Of a stretch of DNA of 64,000 nucleotides, positions 1 through 36,257 are shown one piece after another (position 1 is the stretch's first letter; every line of letters begins with the position of its first letter). Position numbers and translations under genes: made by a program. The notes below the pieces were generated by a model that was not told the DNA's origin, searched no databases, and saw nothing but the letters and a program-made list of their open reading frames with translations. Origin of the DNA: Hemibagrus wyckioides (lineage: Eukaryota; Chordata; Actinopteri; Siluriformes; Bagridae); NCBI RefSeq assembly GCF_019097595.1, contig NC_080720.1, positions 18,904,352 through 18,968,351 of the forward strand, read 5' to 3'.

Positions 1-1033
1 CATTTGGCTAGAAGAGTAGGCATTTAAAATTCTTTTGAACGTTATGCTACATCCCAAAAAAGTTCTCAGCCCACATATACTAGACCATGGATAGCAGTAG
101 GGATTGTGCTCTTTTCTGCATATCCATCGTTTTGACAATTTACCTGTTTCATCTAACCAGAGAAACCAGTATCAGAAACCAAAGTTCTAAATAGCATCTT
201 TGTGAACTCCATGCATTTACGTTGGTTATATGAAAGTAATGGCTTTATTATAGCGTGCATTTTAGTCTGTTGGTGATGTATTTAGAGATTTTATTGCCCT
301 TAAATGGGTAGATATTTTAGAAAAGATTTTGCGTCTCTAACTTCCTCACTGCTTGGGGCTAAATAAACGTATCCTCCTTCAGGTAAGTTCATTACCTCTG
401 AATGTTCTTAAACCTCTTAATTATCACTATAAACAAATCATCCTAATCATCCCGTGTTGCTGCATGGCTAAATTGGCTTCCTAGTCACCTGATATTTATA
501 CTGTAGTGAAACAGAAAGTCATGGATCAGCTAAAGTGTTCCTAAACACTCAGCAACTCAAAGTTAAATATTAAACGCAGGAATACGTCAGTTACATTTTG
601 TTCATAATAAAGTCCGCCAACAATTTCTCTCAAATATTCAATGTGTGATTACGCTAATTCATCAAATTAATCTTAAAATACGTTTAAGAATAAGCTAAAG
701 GCAAGTCTAAGATTAAGCCAAGTTATTCATAACCTTTTCTAACCCATTTTTGGGTTAAAAACAGTCTACCAGGTGTTGTGCTGGATGAGAAATCTGCTGG
801 CATGACCTGCTTAACTGAACATCTGTGTTTCATCACCTTGGAGAGCTCCACTGTTTAACAAGGCCTCAGAAATAAAGCTAAGAGCAGAAGTAAATCCTAA
901 ATAAAAAAGGAATAAAACAGATCATCTGCAGTGCCTAGGTCTGAGCTATTAAGACCAATAAATAATATCGCATTGTTTGAAAATTTTCTTTTTCCCCCAT
1001 TTATCAATCATTTTCCAAAACGATTGTGTGTAC
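1..1033. other. ralgapb: ralgapb intron 16 (partial)
   Basis: This is AT-rich sequence after the donor of the lowest coding exon in the window (AAG followed by gtacac on the minus strand). The next expected part of the protein, a segment starting near VKVMVDSGD in vertebrate RALGAPB, was looked for and is not present, so that exon lies left of the window. I see no other gene, RNA or clear repeat here. Confidence 0.7.
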
Positions 1034-25739
<24,706 letters not shown>

Positions 25740-25750
25740 GGCTGAGATTT

Positions 25751-25759
25751 CTACTGCAT
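25751..25759 (-). promoter_or_regulatory. Two-codon upstream ORF (Met-Gln-stop)
   Basis: In the 5' UTR part of exon 2 the minus strand reads ATG CAG TAG, 11 nt before the main start codon. The upstream ATG has T at -3, a weak context. It is a candidate modulator of ralgapb translation (inference). Confidence 0.6.
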
Positions 25760-25770
25760 CCAGCTGAGCT

Positions 25771-26005
25771 CTGAGAACACAGAAAACACAGAAACACAAT
25801 TAGGCGACTATTATCTCAGAACAGCTGCAGGATGACTCAATAATTCCCAATTCAGCAGCAACAGGAATTGACATTTTGGTCTAAATGTCACGTTTAACTA
25901 GAACTCAACCTGAATAGATGTCTCACAATAGAGTTTTTTGCAGCGTTCATTTGGATGCTGCTTCACCAAAATAAACATTTTATTTATTTATATATATATA
26001 AAAAC
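25771..26005. other. ralgapb intron 1, lower part
   Basis: Plain AT-rich intron next to exon 2, ending in a short TA run at 25991-26000. Intron 1 as a whole depends on exon 1 being where proposed. Confidence 0.5.
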
Positions 26006-26129
26006 AAGAAATAAATTTATGTGTGGTTGTGTTTTAAAAACATTTCCATGAATCTATTGCCCTTATATATATAAGGGCAATAGATTCATGGAAATGTTTT
26101 TAAAACACAACCACACAAATTTATTTCTT
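26006..26129. repeat. 124-bp near-perfect palindrome (hairpin)
   Basis: The two arms, 26006-26068 and 26069-26129, are exact reverse complements over 61 bp apart from a two-base insertion (AT) in the left arm near 26019-26020. There is no spacer: the apex is CCTTATATATATAAGG. As RNA it would form one long stem. It matches no element I can name. Confidence 0.95.
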
Positions 26130-26539
26130 CAATGCAAATTATGATATCAAACCCATTTCTGCTGTGCTTGTTCATAAGGTCTCATGCTGAAAGCCCACAG
26201 TTCTCTGATTCATTTTATATTTCTAATATATTGTATTTTCAGACTTGTGGTGATAAAATAATAAAAACGGTTAGATATTAGCTGTTTTGGTCACTTAAGA
26301 ACACATTCAGAAGAAAAAAAACAAAAAAAAATCAAGAAAGAGACACACCATGCATCCTGTCAGTGGAACTGCAGAACTATTTATTACATCTACGGTTTCC
26401 TGCAGTTACACACACAAAAAAAACTTTCACCTTCACATCAACTGTAGCTTGTAAAAAGCAAATGAAGCAATAAGTTTCTCAGAAGCATTAAGAAAATGAC
26501 AGAGCTCAATCAACAACACACAAGTTCAACTATGAACTT

Positions 26540-26850
26540 TCATGGTTTCATGTTCAGTAACCGCTGATCAGGGTCGAAGTGGATCCAGAGCCCAATCCTG
26601 GGAAGTGTGTGTGAAGCTGGAACACCACACCCTGGATGAGATCCCAGTTCACCTCACACCCAAAAAACTCGAATACACACACACACACCCTCACATGCAC
26701 AAAAGCCAAAGAGCAATTTAATATAGCCGGTCCACCCACTGGTTTGGTTCTGTGGGAGAAAAAAGGAAAACCCAGAGAGAAATCCTCTCATACAAGAGTC
26801 CTAAAAGACAGAAGCCTTAAACTCAGGAATGAACCAGGGACTGTGGAGAT
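26540..26850. repeat. Dispersed fish repeat fragment (relative at 62.0 kb)
   Basis: The stretch from CAGGGTCGAAGTGGATCCAG through ACACCCTGGATGAGATCCCA, an ACAC run and GAACCAGGGACTGTGGAGAT follows the layout of a very common fish repeat. The layout is a gap-rich copy of that at 62,020-62,370. The class is not certain. Confidence 0.55.
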
Positions 26851-26919
26851 GGAAGGTGGTAAAGGATAGTAGTAAAAAATATCTACATCCTTGAAGAAAA
26901 AAACACAGTCATGGTAGAG

Positions 26920-27439
26920 CAGTGTTTTTCAACCTTTTACTGAGGCACAGCACATTTTTTACATTAAAAAAAAAAAAAAAATAAATAATAATAAAAAAAA
27001 TAAATAAATCCCACAGCCCACAACCAACCAAAAGGTTTATAAAATGACACACTATAGCCTAACATAGTATATAATAATGAAAATTTAATCTCAATTTGTT
27101 TATACTCTCTCAGTGTGAAACCTGGGCTCTCTCATTCACCACTGTGTTTTTATTAAAGTTGCCTGTTTCTCTGTGTGTTCATGTGGGCATACAAAATAGC
27201 CTGCATTCTTGTAACTATTGTCATGAATTAACAAGGTCATTATTGCGCTACCTACTGATATGGAGGAGTATTTCATTACTCTGCCAGTCACTGTGTCGCA
27301 TACACAGGTGTTCAACAGTGGTGAATTATTTGTAGTAACTAAATAATATATAAATTTTCTAAGTGTAATTTCCCACAGCACACCTGACGATCTCTCACGG
27401 CGCACTCGTGTGCCTCGGCACAGTGGTTGAAAATCCGTC
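26920..27439. mobile_element. hAT-type MITE
   Basis: The left end CAGTGTTTTTCAACC and the right end GGTTGAAAATCCGTC are imperfect inverted repeats of the hAT/Charlie kind. The 8-bp flanks TGGTAGAG (26912-26919) and AGGTAGGG (27440-27447) agree at six positions. The interior is AT-rich, non-coding, with A-rich runs at 26966-27006. Confidence 0.65.
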
Positions 27440-27977
27440 AGGTAGGGTAACAGAGCAAAACGAACACATCTTTAAATGACAACAATGCACACAAAGATGT
27501 TCTTTATAGAGACTCCATAGAAGTAGTTCCATAAAATACATCTCAGTTCATGATTTTGGCTGGAGTCACGATAAACTGAAGAATCATTTACCACCAGAAG
27601 GATATTTCCACATTATGTTCATGCAACCAGTGCAGAATTTCAACATTAAACAATCTCTGTTAAAGATCACAATAAACTCTTTCCAAAAAGTCTGCACAGA
27701 TTCCAGGTGAGGATCAGAAAGAGGAAAGGGGGGGGGGCGACACTGCTGACACTTTCCAGGTTGCTTCCAGACTTTCTTTTCTCCTCTCTACACTGTTCCT
27801 CATATACACTAATGTAAACAGACTGGAGTGAAAATCATCTTCACGAGCTGTGAGGTGAAGCAGACTGGAATAATAAAATAACACGAATGTTACTGAGACA
27901 CATGGCTGTGGAGGGCTACTTCATCTTCACCTTTCAGAAAAACAAGAAAACATTGTTGGACGTTAGATTTGCAAAAT

Positions 27978-28241
27978 AGAGATGTTACAAAAATGTTGTT
28001 GTTGTTCATCTTTCGGCTGCTCCCTACGTGTGTGAGGGGTCGCCACAGCAGACCAAGCGGGTAAAACAGGTTTTACACCGGATGCCCTTCCTGACACAAC
28101 CCTCCCATTTTATCCAGGCTTGGGACCGGCACTACCTCTAGTGGCTAGGGTCGGGCACTGGCTGGGAATCAAACCCGGGCCTTCCACATGATAGGTGAGA
28201 AACCTACCACTGAGCCACCAGTGCAGAGATGTTACAAAAAT
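27978..28241 (-). mobile_element. tRNA-Gly-derived SINE, copy 2, with 17-bp target-site duplication
   Basis: The body is 27995-28224, flanked by the perfect direct repeat AGAGATGTTACAAAAAT (27978-27994 and 28225-28241). The minus-strand head carries TGGCTCAGTGGTAGG and a B-box relative GGGTTTGATTCCC. The 3' tail on that strand is (AAC)n, seen as GTTGTTGTTGTT on the plus strand. It is the same family and orientation as 5,566-5,841. Confidence 0.9.
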
Positions 28242-29746
28242 AACAGGATTAAATACAAAGTCTCCATGAATAGACTATGAGAGCTGTGAAACCGGAAGTC
28301 AGGTTGACAGCGTGTTAAACCGACTAACTGATGCCAAGGGATTGAGATAGGCCACACACCCCATATTATAGACCACACCCCCATCTGAAGCTAAACAAAC
28401 CTGACAGGCGCTTAAGCTAAACATTGAGAGCTTAGCAAGAGGTTTTTATCAACACACGCTTGACGAGGACGACATCCTAGACGCCGGGTAAACTGTTGGC
28501 TAGACTAAGGTAGCAGACATACCAGCACTGACCAGCCCCATGTCCGAAAAGTCAAAAACACACCAACCATGTTTGTGGCTAAAAGACGCTCCTGTAGAGC
28601 CAGATCCACCTCAGGGGGCGGGGCATACACTTTCTATATAGAGAGTATTTAATTGAATGAATAAAGAACTAGTACAGGATGAATCATCAAAAAAATAAGC
28701 GTAACTGCTCCTGGAAGCGACAGACTATAAAATTTAAATGAAAGTACATCTAAAAGTCATTTATTAAATCATAACTTCGTATCGGTGTCCATAACACTAA
28801 GGTTCATGTCCAAATTTTGATTTCAGGGAGACTTTAAACACTGCAGGTGCGACTTCCGTAGCCACTGCTAGCTAGCTAGCTCCAGGGGCAGCAAACGGAA
28901 AAGAGGCTGCTGCGTCTCAAACAGCATACTCTCGTACTAGATAGCACACAACAAGAGTACGGCGGCGAGTTTGGTACACTCTTTACTACTGTACTAGGCG
29001 ATTTGGGACGCAGCCTCGGTGAGACTTTGCATGACAGGAAGCTAATCACGACAGTACATTATCGCTCTCATTTCCTCAGCGTATTCAGCCGTTGTCATTG
29101 CACACCCAAACAAACAAATAAACAGCCTATAAATAAACCAGATGTCCATTGTGGAAAATGAGTTATTAAAATGTAATAAACAAGATATAACATGCTTTTT
29201 ATTCCGTCTAAACAAACATTAGCCTGAGCTGGTGGTGGTTGTTGTTGTTGTTGCTGCTGCTGTGGAATTACATCGAGCTGTTTTCAGTTCTGAAATGAAA
29301 AACCTCGCAGATCCGAGTGCACCAGCAGCACATTAAACTCTCGTATCTGTCAGTATTATTTATTTTGTTAAAAATGGAAGGTGGTGCCAGTATTAGCTAG
29401 TAGGCTAATCAGTGCTAGCACAGAAGCCTAGCCTTGTTTGACGGATCATTCAAATTCACTGACAGTTCAGGCTCCAGCTTGCGTTTCAAAGCGACTTGTA
29501 CTCTGTGAAAAGCCTGTTTGTCTGTGGAATACAGAAAATGTTTATCTTTCTAACAAAAATGGAACCATGAGCAACTTGGTGACAAGGTGAACTCGATTCG
29601 GCTCTTCAACCCTGTTAGCTTAGCCAGCTACCTTAGCCACATCGGCTGTGTTATTGTAGGCCGCAATGCGGGACAATCCTGCAGGGGGAAAAAACAAAAG
29701 CCTACTGACGGACTAACTAACAAGAACAGTAAGAAGCTACCATTAC
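28242..29746. other. ralgapb intron 1, upper part, with CG-richer patch
   Basis: Between 28.84 and 29.06 kb the sequence is richer in CG and contains ACTTCCG and GGCGGCGAG, and it may be promoter-proximal. (GTT)n and (GCT)n runs lie at 29238-29260. No exon could be proven. Confidence 0.35.
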
Positions 29747-29930
29747 CTGCTTCCGATGGCATAGCAAGCATTCGTGTCTTTTCAATGGCTCTGGCAGGAC
29801 GAACAGAAGAAAGTTTGCAGCATCTTTGTCACTACCTAGCTAGATTACATCCATGGCTGTGCAGCGCAGACGTTTGGCCACAGCGCGTAGAGGAACTGTC
29901 CAGCAGGGAGCGCTGCACGGAGCGCAGCAA
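29747..29930 (-). promoter_or_regulatory. ralgapb: Candidate non-coding exon 1 and promoter of ralgapb
   Basis: The family has a non-coding first exon, so one is expected upstream of 25,780. The minus strand offers a good donor, GAAGCAG followed by gtaatg, at 29747/29746. The sequence above it is CG-rich (GCGCGTAG, GGAGCGCTGCACGGAGCGCA), ending near 29,930. The start site, and even the exon, are inference. The open frame on the other strand through this region is probably fortuitous. Confidence 0.35.
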
Positions 29931-30747
29931 GTAGGAGAGGCCTGAGAAACAGGAACCGAGTCTGCATTCCAAACGTCTATCTGCTCACTATATAGGTGCT
30001 CTAAAGAGCGCATGAGATAAAGATAGTAGCATCCTAAGTAGTGCACTTTTATCTCCGATAGAATGCTGTTTAGGATTCAACCCTTGTCAATTTGTATGCC
30101 TGTCAGCTTAAGCATTTAGTGTTACTTTCGAAAATTTGAAATGGCAAAGAACAAGATATCTTAAACTTTTTGTACCCAGGAGTCCCTTGAAGTGACATTT
30201 TAAGCATAAACCTTTATAATGAACATTATATAGATCTCAACCATGCTATTTGGTCTGTATATTAGTGCCTTGCTGTGTATTCCTGAACATCCCACCGACA
30301 AAATACTGCCGTAATTTACCAGGATGCTTGTTTTTGAGTTACAATGAGTTTTAACCCTATTAAAATCAGTTAACTAGTCGAATAGGATAATGTTAGAGGA
30401 ACTAAGTAACAAATAGTGAGAGTGGCGGGTTGCCATTTCTACCATTGTAGGAAAAAAAACCCTCAAACCCCCTCTTGCTATGCTTCATGGACCTTTCAGG
30501 AATCCCACAGGGTATATAGATAATCATTTGTCTTTCATTTTTACAAACTCTTAACATGTTGTTTCATTATATTAGAAACTGGTCTGAAAGCAGTCCAGGA
30601 GAAACTTCTCCATTCTTCCATAGTGACCATAAAGCTAAACCAAGAGCTAAACCAAGAGCTCTCAACATATTTGAAGCCAAGTATGTTTAAACCTACAATG
30701 AATGTCATTAACGTAATAAAATTATTTAAATATTAAGCCCATTATTA
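29931..30747. other. Intergenic sequence, possible left part of a hAT-like element
   Basis: From about 30,152 the text CTTAAACTTTTTGTACCCAG resembles a hAT subterminal sequence. It may pair with TTTTGAGAACCACTG at 32,205. No coding signal. Confidence 0.35.
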
Positions 30748-31881
30748 CACTGATCAGGCATAACATTATGAGCACTGACAGATGAAGTGAATAACACCTC
30801 ATTATCTCCTCATCATGGCACCTGTTAGTGGGTGGGATATATTAGGCAGCAAGTCCTTAAAGTGTTTGAAGCAGGATTAATGGACAAGCATAAGGATTTG
30901 AGTGACAAGGGCTTTTGACAAGGGCCAGATTTTGACAAGGGCCAGATTGTGATGGCTAGACGACTGGATCAGAGCATCTCCAAAACTGCAGCTCTTGTGT
31001 GGTGTTCCCGGTCTGCAGTGGTCAGTATCTATCAAAAGTGGTCCAAGGAAGGAACAGTGGTGAACCGGAGACATGGTCATGGGTGGACAAGGCTCATTGA
31101 TGCACGTGGGGAGTGAAGGCTGGCCCGTGTGATCCGATCCAACAGACGAGCTACTGTTGCTCAAATTGCTGAAGAAGTTAATGCTGGTTCTGATAGAAAG
31201 GTGTCAGAATACACAGTGCATCACAGTTTGTTGCTATTGGGGCTGCATAGCCACAGACCAGTCAGGGTGCCCGTGCTGACCCCTGTGCACCGCTGAAAGT
31301 GCCCACAAAGGGCACATGAGTATCAGAACTGGTCCACAGAGCAGTAGAAGAAGGTGGCCTGATCTGATGAATCACATCTTTTAAATTTATGTGGACGGCT
31401 GGGTGCGTGTGCATCATTTACCTGGGGCACACGTGTCACCAGGATGCACTATGGGAAGAAGGCAAGCCGGTGGAGGCAGTGTCATGCTTTGGGCAATGTT
31501 CTGCTGGGAAACCTTGGATCCTGCCATCCATGTGGATGTTACTTTGACATGTATCACCTCATTCAACAGGATAATGTACTGTGCCACAAAGCAAAAATGG
31601 TTCAGGAATGGTTTGATGAGCACAACAACAAGTTTGAGGTGTTGACCAAATTCCCCAGATCTCAAGCCAATCAAGCATCTGTGGGATGTGCTGGAAAAAC
31701 AAGTCTGATCCATGGAGGCCCCACCTCATCACTTACAAGACTTAAAGGATCTGCTGCTAACATCTTGGTGCCAGATACCACAGCACACCTCCAGGGATCT
31801 AGTGGAGTCCATGCCTCGGGTCAGGGCTGTTTTGGCCGCAAAAGGGGGACTGACACAATATAATGTTATGCCTGATCGGTG
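30748..31881 (+). pseudogene. Tc1-like transposon, second family, copy B: near full length, transposase broken
   Basis: The left end CACTGATCAGGCATAACATT and the right end ATGTTATGCCTGATCGGTG are inverted repeats, with TTA before the left end. The roughly 1,130 bp between follow the whole transposase gene in order. The visible pieces are the helix-turn-helix start (GACGACTGGATCAGAGCATC), the middle (GCTACTGTTGCTCAAATTGC) and the catalytic region, where a frame reads CTMGRRQAGGGSVMLWAMF. Frameshifts and stops break it repeatedly, so it is a dead autonomous copy. Confidence 0.88.
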
Positions 31882-32205
31882 TTGATGTACTACCTGTATA
31901 TACAATAATATTCTGGATATTTATTGGCACCATAGAGCTTTTTTATTCCTGAACTTCCCACAGACAGAACACAAGTCCAAGCTGACATTTTATATAGGTT
32001 ACTAGTTTTTGTGTTATTGGGATTTTAATTAAACCCATTCAATTCAAGTAACCAGAAAAGCAGGCTAATAACTATAAGAACTTGATAATAAATTTTATAA
32101 CTCATAATGAGGGATTGAAATTTCTTACATCAAGATAAAAATCTAATTAAAAAAAAAGTCTCACAGACTCCTCAGGGATCCTGTTCCCCATTTTGAGAAC
32201 CACTG
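31882..32205. mobile_element. Possible right end of a hAT-like element
   Basis: Ends CCCCATTTTGAGAACCACTG, which is the reverse complement of the common hAT end CAGTGGTTCTCAA. A block here (TTTTTATTCCTGAACTTCCC) resembles 30,280 (TGTATTCCTGAACATCCCAC). The 8-bp flanks do not match, so the borders are uncertain. Confidence 0.4.
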
Positions 32206-32730
32206 CTGTCGACAACCCTATAACAAAATGACCCTAATTAGTGTTGCACGAAGCATTGAAAGCTCAATATTTTTTCATTCAGTACTACATGTTCCAAATG
32301 ATAGGCTTATATAAGCTAATAATATTAGAATATATGATTAAACAAAAGGACTGCATGAGTAAACAAACACATTTATGCCCCATGTGCAGCACCCATACTG
32401 TTTATTGCCTTTAATCAGTTTTTCTGTAGGCTACTATTAAATGCATATAATAAGACAAGTTCATGTCAATAAATTATATTTTCAGAGCCACTAGCATAGT
32501 GAAAAATGAAGTGATGCAAATGTTCTGCATTCAGAAAATAGAAATACAATATGATGTAACCAGTGTTAAATTTATTTTAAAAATATTGTATGGAATTTCA
32601 AACAATGACATTTGACATTTGATGACAATGAAGTTTCATTTAAAGGGCTCCTGTATTATTTCATAATTTTGGTATAGTGGCAATCCTACCTTCTTATCAG
32701 TTCTTTTATGCAAATGAACTGCAGCTTTAT
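32206..32730. other. Intergenic, nothing recognised
   Basis: AT-rich sequence without a coding signal or a repeat I can name. Confidence 0.5.
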
Positions 32731-33040
32731 TAATTCAATTCAATTCAATTTATTTTGTATAGCGCCTTTTTACAATGAACATTGTCTCAAAGCAGCTTTA
32801 CAAAAGAAGAGAAACAGAGAAAGTGGAGGGGGAAAATGAAAATAAAAATATTAAAAAAAATAAATAAATAAATACCTAGAAATAAGAATAAATTATTAAA
32901 CTATTTTATTTTATCCCTAATGAGCAAGCCTGTGGCGACGGTGGCAAGGAAAAACTCCCTGGGATGATATGAGGAAGAAACCTTGAGAGGAACCAGGCTC
33001 AGAGGGGAACCCATCCTCAATATTACATCTATTACATTTT
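32731..33040. repeat. Common fish dispersed repeat
   Basis: Starts with (AATTC)n, then TTTTGTATAGCGCCTTTTTA, CAAAGCAGCTTTACAAAAG and the core GTGGCAAGGAAAAACTCCCT, ending GGGAACCCATCCTC. I know this wording from many teleost genomes. The element class is not clear from the sequence. Confidence 0.75.
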
Positions 33041-35103
33041 TCAGGTAAGGATTTTCCTATATACTACATAGACAAAACATTTTTTAGTAAGTTAACTACT
33101 TAGTAGTTTATTAACAATAAGTTACCTAGGTAATGCTAGCAAAAAAGTCCCAGAAGAGATGCTGAAATCAACAACTTAAATGGTTATGAAGTAATTAGTT
33201 CAATTTCACCTCATAGGTTAAGAAACATTCCCTGAATCACTGTACTATTTTCTAAAAGCGAATTGTAATTTACATATGAAACTCTGTTTCTATGAACTCT
33301 ATCCAACTGGGACATTGATAATCACCTGGACAATGTATACCGTAATATGAGGACTCAGTTTAACTTAGCACTTGAAAAGGTTAAGACTGCCACACTTGCA
33401 CCATTAGAAGGGGTGATGTAGAACCTGGAGTACTGGTAACAGCAGCCCGCATGTGTCTATGTGATGCCCATCAGACAGAGACACTCCTCATACCTTTAGT
33501 GACTCATCATGGTAGTGGCTAAGGGATGTCCAGCAACCTATAGACCAGAGTGATGATGTCTTCCAACCAGTGGGTTAGTTACTGTTTCAACATGGAAGTA
33601 CTGAGCATATTTCCTTTGTGACAGTTTGATCAGATGGCCATGGTTCACTCAGATGACAGGGGATGGAGGAAAATATGAGTGGAGTTAAAACCTGTCCTGG
33701 AGATGAGACTGATGGGTGAACAGACTTCAGTCCCAGTGTTGCTATCGTCTGTTGGTCAGATAGATAGTGGGGAATGTAAAATGCTTGGAAGAGATGTGCT
33801 TGGAGGAGAATGTAAGCTCTACTAAGCCTCAAAAAAGAGTAAGGTTGCACCACAGAACAAACCTGAAGCAGGTGAGCGCCCAGTGTTCCACAGACTAGCA
33901 TTAATCCCTCAAAACGTTTAAGAAAATACACTCACCATTGCAGAAAAGATTATAGGAGTCTATCTCCATCTTTTGGAGACACACTTTCTGCAGCCTCATC
34001 ATAATCAGAAGTTTAGTGTACATGTAAGAGGTATTAAGAAGGGAATATCCAAGCGGGGTTGAATTACATTTAGTCAAATAGTGAAATAAATAAAAGTCCT
34101 CAACATGCCTATAGATGAGAATAAGGATGTATCTGGGTGATTCCCTCAGCCTCTAGTGGTTTAACACATATATGCACAATTTGACTCAGGCCAGCATTAA
34201 ATACTCTAGTCAAAAGCTTATAGTTTCATAAAAATGACACATGTAACAGCACACAAATATCATAAAATACTCAGCTGGTTCAGGCTACCATTGTTAGGAT
34301 CAAAACCAGTACATATAAAAGTGTTGCAATGATGAAAAATTAATCATGTTTGAGCCCATTCAAATAAGTTTAGTCTCTGACTGGTCATTATTGGGCCTCA
34401 TGCTGATGTCCCTGCACCTAGCTGCCATCGTCAGGATTGCCGCTGTTACCATAGCAACTCTATTTTCATTTATATAAGTATTGCATAGCAGGCCTATTTT
34501 TCACAGCTGGCAAAAAAAAGCACTTTAGTTGGTGAATAATGCATGCTGGTTTGAGAACAAACCATTCTGGTGCTTGTAAAGAATCCAAGTAAACCCAGTC
34601 CTTGTATTATTTTGGTCACATAGACACAAATGTAGACTAAACACACGCTTGAGCTAAAGTAAACTTAAGCAAATCTTTCCTGACCTCAGTTGTCTGAGGT
34701 TTTGACAGAAACGCCTAAGAATATATTTTTGCTAGAATTTTGTGAGACAGACAAATTATTTGGAACTTATACTGTTAATATTGAGAAGGTTTTACTAATG
34801 TCTACTTATTTACTGCCAACTTTAGCATTTTAGTAGCTAACCTATTCTCCCGTTACCATAATAATTATGTAAGTAACATAATTAGCAAGTTGACAGAAAG
34901 AAGATATGTTCAATCTTACTGAATGTGACTATTATTTAAAAATAATTGTCAAGCTGGTAGTGCAGTTGACTTCCAATTCCATAAAATGTAGAAAATGTGT
35001 ATAATGCTATATATTTGAGATCACTAACAATCTTACAAGTGATGGCACACTCAGACAACTTGTGTGTGTGTGTGTGTCACTCGTATTCTTTTTTCCTGTC
35101 TCT
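33041..35103. other. Intergenic, nothing certain
   Basis: AT-rich sequence. The part up to about 33.95 kb may be a continuation of the preceding repeat family (from memory only). A minus-strand open frame of 114 codons at 33587-33931 has no recognisable domain. A short (TG)n lies at 35063-35077, just inside the next entry's upstream side. Confidence 0.4.
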
Positions 35104-35105
35104 AG

Positions 35106-35640
35106 ATTTGGTCAGGCCACAGAGCCTCATCTACATTGCATGCCAACTTAGCTCTGGCCAAGAAAAAGAGGAATTGGAAATACCCTCCAATGTGCTGTAT
35201 CTATCCCTGGATAGACTTGAGTATTATGTGCCCCAGATCACTCATATTCTTGTAATCAATCCTCCACTGGTGTGTGGTGCATAACTCCTATAGGCTTGAG
35301 GAATGAGGAGTATGCTGACAGAAACAGACTGAAGAATGTATGATTGTCAGTAAAGCACTCATTCTCCCCAGCAGCAGAGTAAAACACTGACATTATCCCG
35401 AATAACAGTGTGAATGCTTTGGCTGCCCTCACTCCTTCTGCTCTTGAAGGAGATTATTCTGAAGACGGCTGAAGTAAACTAATAGATGTGTTGATTTAGT
35501 CCAGGGTAACATGGTTCAATGTCTCATAGCAGCATATTGTGATATATCCTTAATGGGACAGCTACAGTGGCTTAGTAGCCTATAATGCTCTACCTTCATT
35601 TTGGTGAAGATGATCAATAAAGCTGAACTTATATGGTGTA
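35106..35640 (+). other. Candidate terminal exon of an unknown transcript
   Basis: A good acceptor, TTCTTTTTTCCTGTCTCTAG, ends at 35105. A frame then stays open for about 58 codons (DLVRPQSLIYIACQ through VINPPLVCGA, stop at 35282). An AATAAA lies near 35618. I do not recognise the peptide, and no matching upstream exon was found. A non-coding RNA or chance are both possible. Confidence 0.2.
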
Positions 35641-35929
35641 TCTCTGGAATCAAGCCTTCCAAAAAATGCATGTACAGTATTTTAGTGTTGTAGGATGGCA
35701 GTAAATCACACCATACTGTAGCAGGTCATCATATAACCTACAGTACAACACTATACTTCATATTGCTCCCTTGGATTTACCTACACATCCCAGTCTTCCT
35801 TTCCAGCGGATCCCAACATGTTTCAGTGACATTCTGTTACAGTAAAGCAATTTAATCAACATTTGCATATACTGATAAGTAAAACCATTGTTGGCTATAG
35901 AACCATATTCACGATTACATGGGATTACA

Positions 35930-36155
35930 TTATGTGGGTGGTTAAGGCTCTGGGACATTGACTGGTTCAAGTCCCCTCACTGCCAAACTGCCACCATTGG
36001 GCCCTTGAGCAAGGCCCCCAATCCACCCTGCTCTAGGGGCGCTGTATCATGGCTGACCCTGCACTTTGACCCCAACCCCCAAGGATGGGATATGTGAAGA
36101 AAGAATTTCACTGTGCAGTAATGTATATGTGACAAATAAATGCTACTTGCTACTT
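35930..36155 (+). mobile_element. tRNA-derived SINE, second family, copy 1
   Basis: The head reads GTGGTTAAGGCTCTGGG, then a B box GGTTCAAGTCCCC. The body is typical for fish: GGGCCCTTGAGCAAGGCCCC, GGCGCTGTATCATGGCTGAC and GAAAGAATTTCACTGTGC, ending GTGACAAATAAATGC. About 10-15 bases between the A and B boxes look deleted. No clear target duplication was found. Confidence 0.8.
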
Positions 36156-36257
36156 ACATGATATCATGATCAATTATAAATCAGTTATGGCCTGCTTCCA
36201 GAATCTTCACACACCTCTTGTATCTAAAAAACACAGAAGTATTTTCATCAAGGGTCA

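Noticed and set aside
29587..29934. 115-codon plus-strand open frame
   Set aside because: No recognisable domain, no splice context and unlikely composition; it overlaps the presumed ralgapb promoter on the other strand.
31391..31863. Two overlapping open frames as a working transposase
   Set aside because: They are fragments of one frame-shifted Tc1 transposase with stops; the element is dead.
33587..33931. 114-codon minus-strand open frame
   Set aside because: No recognisable domain or splice partners; the region may belong to a fish repeat.
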